In this document: piece by piece, positions 1 to 4,719 of the stretch
How the letters are laid out: the number at the start of each line of letters is the position of its first letter
Position numbering within the stretch: position 1 is the stretch's first letter
Assembly (NCBI GenBank): GCA_018056215.1
Contig: JAGPGB010000034.1
Location: 1 to 9,020, forward strand
DNA from: Bacteroidales bacterium
GTDB taxonomy: Bacteria > Bacteroidota > Bacteroidia > Bacteroidales > DTU049
Direction: 5' to 3'
Length of the DNA: 9,020 nucleotides
Translations under genes and position numbers: made by a program
Notes under the pieces: generated by a model
What the model saw: the letters and a program-made list of their open reading frames with translations, nothing else
What the model was told of the DNA's origin: nothing
Database searches by the model: none

Positions 1-59
1 ATTTAGAAAAAAAAGAATATTATTTTGAAAAAATGAAACAATCTTCTCATTAAATAAAT

Positions 60-152
60 ATGTATGTATTAGTTTTATTTAGTAAGTTTGATACTCGCTA
101 CAAATTCACCGCCAAAGAGCTAGACAATGAGACCAACTACATCATTCTCTGA
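60..152 (+). pseudogene. Isolated shard of an RHS-repeat core domain
   Basis: A short frame from ATG at 60 to TGA at 150-152 encodes 30 residues. Codons 87-140 read FDTRYKFTAKELDNETNY, which I recognise from memory as the opening of the RHS-repeat-associated core (pattern RYKFTGKE.D.ETGY, normally followed by an FGARYYD-type segment). The usual continuation is missing: the frame reads IIL and stops, and upstream there is only 9 codons and then an in-frame TAA at 51-53. The shard is GC-richer (23 of 54 bases in 87-140) than its surroundings and uses codons such as CGC, GCC and GAC. RHS proteins are large secreted or surface polymorphic toxins. This piece cannot function as one, so I read it as a decayed or inserted remnant. 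It faces rseP tail to tail. The match is by eye, so confidence is moderate. Confidence 0.55.
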
Positions 153-173
153 AATTTATCATTTATCATTAAA

Positions 174-1502
174 TCACCTAAATAATCTAATGACATCATT
201 GAGGTTAGCATAAACTACAAGAGCTAAAAGTAATATTAGTCCCACATATTGAGCAGCTATTAAAAATTTTTCAGATGGTTTGCGACGAGTGATCATTTCT
301 ACTAATACAAATAAAATATGTCCTCCATCTAAGCCTGGAATAGGAATAATATTCAATACTGCCAACATTATAGACAAAAATGCAGTTAAATTCCAAAATG
401 CTAACCAATCCCATTGACCAGGAAAGATTTTTCCCATTGTTATAAAACCACCCAATCCTTCATAGCCTTTTACATCTTTGGAGAATATTAATTTTAATTG
501 TTTCACATATGATGTCAAAACCTCCCAAGTTCTGCTAAAACCTTTAGGTATTGATTGCCAAAATGTATATTTAAAAGATTGTATCTCAAAAAATTTCGAT
601 AAATCTGATACGGGCACTACACCGATAACTCCAGTAGAAGGTACATTCACATTTAGAGTTATAGTATCATTATTTCTCAGAACCCAAAGAGTAACTTCTT
701 GATTTTTATATTTTTGTAATAATGCCTTAATATCTGAAAAATAAGGTACCAAGGAATCTTGAATACCTATAATATGATCTCCTTTTTGCAAACCAGCCTC
801 AGCTGCAGCACTATTAGTGGCTACAGAATCAATAATAAAAGGGAAACGAGGCAAAAAATATTGTACAGGTTCATCTTGTTTTATCAATTTATTCAAAAAA
901 TCAGAAGGTACAGCAATAGATACAGTGCTATCACCACGTTGTACTATGATATTATTCCCTTTCTCTAAAAGTAAGGTAGGTATAATCTCAGTAAATGAAT
1001 TAACTGGATGCTCATCAATAGCGATGACTACATCGCCGTTTTTCATTCCTAATGCTTGAAAAGTGCTATCTACAGCTAATCCATATTTCAATGAAGAATT
1101 AGGTAAATATTGCTCACCCACATTCCATAAAATAAAAATATTTATTATTATAGCCAAAATGACGTTCATAAGGACGCCACCGAATAATATAAGGAAACGT
1201 TGCCAAGCTTTTTTACTTCTAAATTCCCACGGTTGAGGTTCTTTCTTTAGTTGTTCGGTGTCCATGCTTTCATCTACCATCCCAGCGATCTTAGTATAAC
1301 CTCCCAATGGTATCCATCCAATGCCATATTCAGTGCCTTTATAATTAAATTTTAATAAGCTAAATTTATAATCAAAAAAGATATAAAACTTTTCTACTTT
1401 TACTTTAAAAATTTTTGCAAATAAAAAATGTCCAAATTCATGCACTAATACAAGGATACTTAGTGAAAAAAGTAATTGTATGATTTTAATCAAAACTACC
1501 AT
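174..1502 (-). CDS. rseP: RseP-type site-2 intramembrane zinc metalloprotease (M50B)
   Basis: A 442-residue polytopic inner-membrane protease of the RseP/MmpA family, which in other bacteria cuts membrane-bound anti-sigma factors and leftover signal peptides. The zinc motif HEFGH is at residues 21-25 in the first membrane segment. The GIGWIPLGGYTKIAGM stretch (61-75) is the membrane-associated beta loop. A second membrane segment spans about 101-127. Two periplasmic PDZ domains follow, at roughly 135-200 and 220-290. The third metal ligand lies in NIIPIPGLDGG (384-394, Asp392) within the third hydrophobic segment, and the last membrane helix is about 414-433. Length and domain order are complete. 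ATG at 1502 starts 5 bases after the dxr stop, so the two genes are almost certainly cotranscribed; dxr-rseP adjacency is common across bacteria. Its substrate here is not visible: no sigma or anti-sigma gene is present in the window. Confidence 0.95.
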   Translation of the reverse strand: MVVLIKIIQLLFSLSILVLVHEFGHFLFAKIFKVKVEKFYIFFDYKFSLLKFNYKGTEYGIGWIPLGGYTKIAGMVDESMDTEQLKKEPQPWEFRSKKAWQRFLILFGGVLMNVILAIIINIFILWNVGEQYLPNSSLKYGLAVDSTFQALGMKNGDVVIAIDEHPVNSFTEIIPTLLLEKGNNIIVQRGDSTVSIAVPSDFLNKLIKQDEPVQYFLPRFPFIIDSVATNSAAAEAGLQKGDHIIGIQDSLVPYFSDIKALLQKYKNQEVTLWVLRNNDTITLNVNVPSTGVIGVVPVSDLSKFFEIQSFKYTFWQSIPKGFSRTWEVLTSYVKQLKLIFSKDVKGYEGLGGFITMGKIFPGQWDWLAFWNLTAFLSIMLAVLNIIPIPGLDGGHILFVLVEMITRRKPSEKFLIAAQYVGLILLLALVVYANLNDVIRLFR

Positions 1503-1507
1503 AAGTT

Positions 1508-2674
1508 TTATTTTATTTGTTTAATGTTTTCTTTTGTTTTTTGTCTAACCTCTGCATCAATATTTATCAATTGCTCTAAATCAGTTAAAGGAGCAGGATT
1601 AATTGTTTCTAATGTTTTCACTATTACTTGATACATCTGATTAAATTTAATTTCATTATTTAAGAAAGCTCTCACAGCTATTTCATTAGCAGCATTAAGA
1701 GCGCATGGCATTATGCCACCTATTTGCAAAATATCATATGCTAATTGTAAATGTGGGAAAAGCTTTAGATTTGGTTTTTCGAAAGTAAGAGAATGTAGTT
1801 CAATAAAATCTGGAGTAGCAATATTAGTAGGCAATCTGTAGGGATAAGTAAGTGAATACAAAATAGGTATTCTCATATCTGGTATTGCCAGCTGTGCTTT
1901 TATAGAGCCATCTATAAAAGTAACCATCGAATGTATAATAGATTCTGGATGTATTACAACGTCTATATTTTCAGGGTTAATGCCAAAAAGCCAATGAGCT
2001 TCTATCACTTCGAAACCTTTATTCATCATAGTAGCAGAATCGATAGTGATTTTATCTCCCATTTGCCAGCTTGGATGCGAGAGGGCTTCATCAATAGTTA
2101 TAGAATCGAAATCTTCTGCATTACGATTTTTAAAAGGTCCACCAGAGGCAGTTAGAATAAGTTTACTCACAGTATTCAAATTTTCACCTTGCAAACATTG
2201 AAATATAGCAGAGTGCTCACTATCTATAGGTACTAGCGAGGCATTACCCTCTTTAATAGCTTTAAAAACTAGCTCTCCAGCAACAACTAACGCTTCTTTA
2301 GTAGCTAATGCCATTCTTTTACCTGCTTTCGCTGCTCTCAATGTTGGTTGCAAACCAGCAAAACCTACCAAAGCTATTACTAGCTCATCAATATTTTCAC
2401 TTTCAGCTATATGATTGATAGATTCTGCTCCAGCAAACACTTTAATTTCAGTATCTTTCAATGATTCTTTTAGAGTTAAATATAAAGCTTCATTATTGAT
2501 AACTACAGTATTAGGATGATATTCTATGGCCTGTTTGATGAGTAGATCTACATTATCATTAGCAGTTAATGCTTCTACACTGAATACATCAGGAAACATT
2601 TTTACAAGGTCTAAGGTTTGTCTGCCTATAGAGCCAGTAGAACCTAATATTGCTAAACGTATTTTTTCACTCAT
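1508..2674 (-). CDS. dxr: 1-deoxy-D-xylulose 5-phosphate reductoisomerase
   Basis: Dxr (IspC) converts 1-deoxy-D-xylulose 5-phosphate to 2-C-methyl-D-erythritol 4-phosphate with NADPH, the first committed step of the cytosolic MEP isoprenoid pathway and the target of fosmidomycin. With the start used here the protein has 388 residues, a normal length. Visible motifs are the NADPH loop GSTGSIG (11-17), LATKEALV (123-130), the metal ligands in DSEH (Asp151, Glu153), SGGPF (177-181), the flap HPSW (200-203), MNKG followed by Glu222 (third metal ligand) and ALNAANEIAV (325-334). An in-frame TTG lies two codons upstream at 2680. I prefer ATG at 2674 because it forms an ATGA overlap with the stop of the preceding gene, the usual arrangement for translational coupling, and because MSEKIRLAILGSTGSIG is a typical N-terminus. 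Middle gene of a three-gene operon. Confidence 0.96.
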   Translation of the reverse strand: MSEKIRLAILGSTGSIGRQTLDLVKMFPDVFSVEALTANDNVDLLIKQAIEYHPNTVVINNEALYLTLKESLKDTEIKVFAGAESINHIAESENIDELVIALVGFAGLQPTLRAAKAGKRMALATKEALVVAGELVFKAIKEGNASLVPIDSEHSAIFQCLQGENLNTVSKLILTASGGPFKNRNAEDFDSITIDEALSHPSWQMGDKITIDSATMMNKGFEVIEAHWLFGINPENIDVVIHPESIIHSMVTFIDGSIKAQLAIPDMRIPILYSLTYPYRLPTNIATPDFIELHSLTFEKPNLKLFPHLQLAYDILQIGGIMPCALNAANEIAVRAFLNNEIKFNQMYQVIVKTLETINPAPLTDLEQLINIDAEVRQKTKENIKQIK

Positions 2675-3432
2675 TGCCAAAAATTTTCTGGATTTACAGC
2701 GTCACCATTTAAAAATACTGATATTTCAATAAATGAATTTGTAGGCTTTGCTATACCTATGATTTCATTAGTTTTCACATTAGTACCTATACCTACATTA
2801 ACTTTGGCTAAATTTTTATATATTGAAATCATATTATTTTTATGTTGTATGATTACTTGCTTGGCATTAAGACTAGAAATGTAGCTAGTATCTATCACTA
2901 TTCCATCATTCATAGCTTTAATGTTTTCAGAGGATTTTGTAAGTAATCTGATAGATTTAGGAGATGGATTTTCATTGAATTTTTTTGTTATTTGTTTAGC
3001 ACTCAGAGGTAGAGATAATTTAATTTTATTTAAATTCAAATTTTCGGGATTATAATAAAATGCTTTTAAAGTTTTATTGTAACTAGTGTCTAATGTAATC
3101 AATAGAGTATGTAAATTTTTATAATAAACCTCTCTTTGTTCTAAAATATCAACAAGACTATCAGTTTTTTTGGCTAAATTATATGCCATTTCTTTTTCTT
3201 TGATGTCACCATAGCCAGGTATATATTGTCGCAGAGGCGTGTAAGCTATTAAAATAGTAGTTAGGATAATCAATATTAATATAAATAAGGCTAGAAATAA
3301 TAAAAATCTCAATCTGGTCAAATAAATAGAAAATATAACTTCTAAATTATCTATCCTTCGTAAAATCAATAAATATGGATGTCTAAAGTTTCTAAATAAT
3401 TGTTTTGGTGTAAATTTAATATATTTTTTCAC
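2671..3432 (-). CDS. LytM/M23-like membrane-anchored protein, catalytic residues apparently lost
   Basis: About 253 residues from GTG at 3432; an alternative TTG start at 3453 gives 260. Using the longer numbering: a basic cytoplasmic tail, one strong membrane helix (about 47-71), then the LRQYIPGYGD motif (74-83) and a short helical, probably coiled-coil stretch (about 85-130), an order I associate with Bacteroidota M23 peptidases. The C-terminal part (about 170-260) resembles an M23/LytM beta domain: VIIQHKNNMISIYKNL, GTNVKTNEIIGI and NGDAVNPENFW match the family. However, the first zinc motif (H-x3-D) is not visible, the Y-x-H site reads YKNL, and the HLHFE site reads SFIEI. It may be a non-enzymatic LytM factor of the NlpD/EnvC kind that binds or activates other hydrolases; that role is inference. 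First gene of the operon, with its stop overlapping dxr by four bases. Confidence 0.75.
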   Translation of the reverse strand: MKKYIKFTPKQLFRNFRHPYLLILRRIDNLEVIFSIYLTRLRFLLFLALFILILIILTTILIAYTPLRQYIPGYGDIKEKEMAYNLAKKTDSLVDILEQREVYYKNLHTLLITLDTSYNKTLKAFYYNPENLNLNKIKLSLPLSAKQITKKFNENPSPKSIRLLTKSSENIKAMNDGIVIDTSYISSLNAKQVIIQHKNNMISIYKNLAKVNVGIGTNVKTNEIIGIAKPTNSFIEISVFLNGDAVNPENFWQ

Positions 3433-3453
3433 TATATGATATTGCTTTTTCAA

Positions 3454-3465
3454 TTTGCAAATTTC
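3454..3465 (-). promoter_or_regulatory. Possible -7 element for the M23-like/dxr/rseP operon
   Basis: On the minus strand GAAATTTG (3465 to 3458) is one base away from the TAnnTTTG consensus at its first position, plus an A-for-A match at the second, and is followed by CAAA, giving the TTTGCAAA core also seen at the other native promoters in this window. No good -33 TTG is visible at the expected distance. If real, transcription would begin at about 3450-3454, on top of the TTG codon at 3453, which favours GTG at 3432 as the start of the first gene. Weak on its own. Confidence 0.35.
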
Positions 3466-3498
3466 GTAAAAATAAATTAAATCATAATATAAAATCTA

Positions 3499-3529
3499 TT
3501 TGCCCATTAATAAATTTTTTATAATTTTG
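3499..3529 (+). promoter_or_regulatory. Bacteroidota-type promoter of the tRNA-Arg gene
   Basis: TTTG at 3499-3502 as the -33 box and TAATTTTG at 3522-3529 as the -7 box are separated by 19 bases, which fits the known Bacteroidota consensus (TTTG, 19-21 bases, TAnnTTTG). The -7 box is followed by CAAAA and ends 11 bases before the mature 5' end of the tRNA, leaving a very short leader. This is the best-formed promoter in the window. Confidence 0.75.
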
Positions 3530-3540
3530 CAAAACATAAA

Positions 3541-3614
3541 GGCTCCGTAGCTCAACTGAATAGAGCATCTGACTACGGATCAGAAGGTTGTGGGTTTGAG
3601 TCCCTCCGGAGTCA
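3541..3614 (+). tRNA. tRNA-Arg, anticodon ACG
   Basis: The full cloverleaf can be drawn. The acceptor GGCTCCG (3541-3547) pairs with CGGAGTC (3607-3613), with one G-U, and discriminator A is at 3614. The D stem is GCTC/GAGC (3550-3553, 3563-3566). The anticodon stem is TCTGA/TCAGA around loop CTACGGA, with anticodon ACG at 3575-3577; if A34 is deaminated to inosine it reads CGU, CGC and CGA. The variable loop is AGGTT. The T stem is GTGGG/CCCTC, which contains a U50-U64 mismatch. CCA is not encoded: the DNA continues TTA. Two positions that are nearly invariant in tRNAs differ together: residue 19 is A instead of G (3559) and residue 56 is T instead of C (3597), so the D-loop/T-loop tertiary pair would be A19-U56. 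The 15-48 pair is A-U. Transcribed alone, divergent from the dxr operon. Confidence 0.95.
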
Positions 3615-3620
3615 TTAAAA

Positions 3621-3663
3621 AAACGGTGATTAATTTAAACACTTAATAAATTAATCACCGTTT
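3621..3663. terminator. Bidirectional intrinsic terminator between tRNA-Arg and the YitT-family gene
   Basis: A perfect 17-bp stem, AAACGGTGATTAATTTA (3621-3637) against its exact complement at 3647-3663, encloses a 9-base loop. Read on the minus strand it is followed by a run of seven T (complement of the A run 3614-3623, partly within the stem base), a good terminator for the YitT-family gene that ends 23 bases before it. Read on the plus strand it follows the tRNA by six bases and ends in TTT then AATATTTTG, a weaker tail. It separates two convergent units. Confidence 0.85.
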
Positions 3664-3686
3664 AATATTTTGTGAAAATAGAATAT

Positions 3687-4583
3687 CTAATTTGTTATCA
3701 CGGCATCATCTATACTTTTAAATCCCTGGCCTATTACCTCGCTAGCATCTACTACTGTCATGAAAGCTTGTGGATCTATTTGTCTAATATAACTTTTTAG
3801 CATTTCTACCTCTCTACGATTGACAACGGTCATGATCATTTGTTTATCATTACCAGAGTATAACCCTTTTATAGGAATTAAGTTGCCACTCCTATCTAAA
3901 TCTAAAAGAATTTTATTTTTTATTTCTTCAGTTTTATCAGATATGATTAAGCAAGCTTTTTCGTAACTAATACCTTCTATTATCATATCTATTACTCTAC
4001 CTGTGAGATAAATTATTATCCAAGAATAAAAAGGTATACGCCAATCCTCAAAAGCTATGAAACCTGCTAAAACAATTATTGAATCAACAATGATTAATAA
4101 TTGTCCTACTGGAATGCGAGTATATTTATTCAATATCATAGCGATGATGTCTGTACCACCTGATGTAGCTTTAGATTTGAATATTAAACCTAATCCAATA
4201 CCTAAAATTATTCCACCAAAAATAGCAGATACTAGTGGATCGTCTTTTAATAATGGCTCATAACCCCAGGTAAACTCTAATAATGAAATCCAACCAGATA
4301 ATGATAATGAACCTACTATAGTTTTTATTCCAAATTTAGCACCTAATATTTTCATTCCTATTAATATCAATGGTATGTCTATGCTTAACCCTGTAATACC
4401 TATAGGGAAATTAAATAAATGGTGTAAAATAATTGATATTCCATAAACTCCACCAGGAGCAAATTTATATGGAGAAATAAACATTACAAATCCTACTGCC
4501 ATAATAAATGTTCCCAGTAAGATATAACTATATGCTTTAAACCATTCTTTTGAAAATAATTTCTCTTGAGTAACGTATGCCAT
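3687..4583 (-). CDS. YitT/DUF161-family membrane protein with C-terminal DUF2179 domain
   Basis: A 298-residue integral membrane protein. It has about five or six hydrophobic segments between residues 18 and 203, containing the two internally related signatures of the family: PGGVYGIS (43-50) in the first half and TSGGTDI (140-146) in the second. The soluble C-terminus (about 208-290) matches DUF2179, with GLYSGNDKQMIMTVVNRRE (240-258), then IDPQAFMTVVDASEVIGQGF. Members are widespread in Firmicutes and Bacteroidota; the biochemical function is not established as far as I know, and transport or sensing is only a guess. ATG at 4583 lies 17 bases after a -7 element, and the stop TAG is 23 bases from a strong terminator, so this is probably a single-gene transcript. 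Complete, with no unusual length. Confidence 0.9.
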   Translation of the reverse strand: MAYVTQEKLFSKEWFKAYSYILLGTFIMAVGFVMFISPYKFAPGGVYGISIILHHLFNFPIGITGLSIDIPLILIGMKILGAKFGIKTIVGSLSLSGWISLLEFTWGYEPLLKDDPLVSAIFGGIILGIGLGLIFKSKATSGGTDIIAMILNKYTRIPVGQLLIIVDSIIVLAGFIAFEDWRIPFYSWIIIYLTGRVIDMIIEGISYEKACLIISDKTEEIKNKILLDLDRSGNLIPIKGLYSGNDKQMIMTVVNRREVEMLKSYIRQIDPQAFMTVVDASEVIGQGFKSIDDAVITN

Positions 4584-4599
4584 TTTTTTAAATTTTTTG

Positions 4600-4607
4600 C
4601 AAAATTA
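4600..4607 (-). promoter_or_regulatory. -7 promoter element for the YitT-family gene
   Basis: On the minus strand TAATTTTG (4607 to 4600) matches TAnnTTTG exactly and is followed by CAAAAAA. The start codon at 4583 is 17 bases downstream, so the leader is about 10 bases. No clear TTG -33 box stands at 19-21 bases upstream; the nearest TTG complement is near 4633-4635, at 25 bases. Confidence 0.6.
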
Positions 4608-4671
4608 AACATTTAAAGGGAGATTAAGAAACCAATAAGAAAATCATTTTAAGAAAATACTAATATTTTTA

Positions 4672-4679
4672 TATATTTG
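4672..4679 (+). promoter_or_regulatory. -7 promoter element for the GlcNAcase/serine-hydrolase fusion gene
   Basis: TATATTTG matches TAnnTTTG exactly and continues CAAAT, with the whole core ATTTGCAAAT being a perfect palindrome. The start ATG at 4720 is 40 bases downstream. A T-run at 4647-4650 is at about the right distance for a -33 box but lacks the G. Divergent from the YitT-family promoter in the same 136-bp gap. Confidence 0.6.
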
Positions 4680-4719
4680 CAAATCAATATTCTGCTCATA
4701 AAATACAAAATTGTGAAAA

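Noticed and set aside
83..90. TAAGTTTG on the plus strand matches the -7 consensus
   Set aside because: It lies inside the RHS-like shard (codons SKFD), has no -33 box and no gene follows on the plus strand.
154..167. Two tandem ATTTATC heptamers just past the rseP stop
   Set aside because: Only two short AT-rich copies; no hairpin or T run, so neither a terminator nor a meaningful repeat can be claimed.
478..1059. Three plus-strand open frames of 69-80 codons inside rseP
   Set aside because: Antisense shadows of a confidently identified gene; no promoter or family resemblance.
1931..2732. Two plus-strand open frames inside dxr
   Set aside because: Antisense to dxr, whose motifs are complete; no independent support.
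4057..4263. 68-codon plus-strand open frame inside the YitT-family gene
   Set aside because: Antisense shadow across conserved membrane segments; no promoter or motif.
4584..4719. Possible operator or riboswitch in the divergent gap
   Set aside because: Beyond the two -7 boxes and their palindromic TTTGCAAA cores I see no structured element; the remaining sequence is plain AT-rich spacer.
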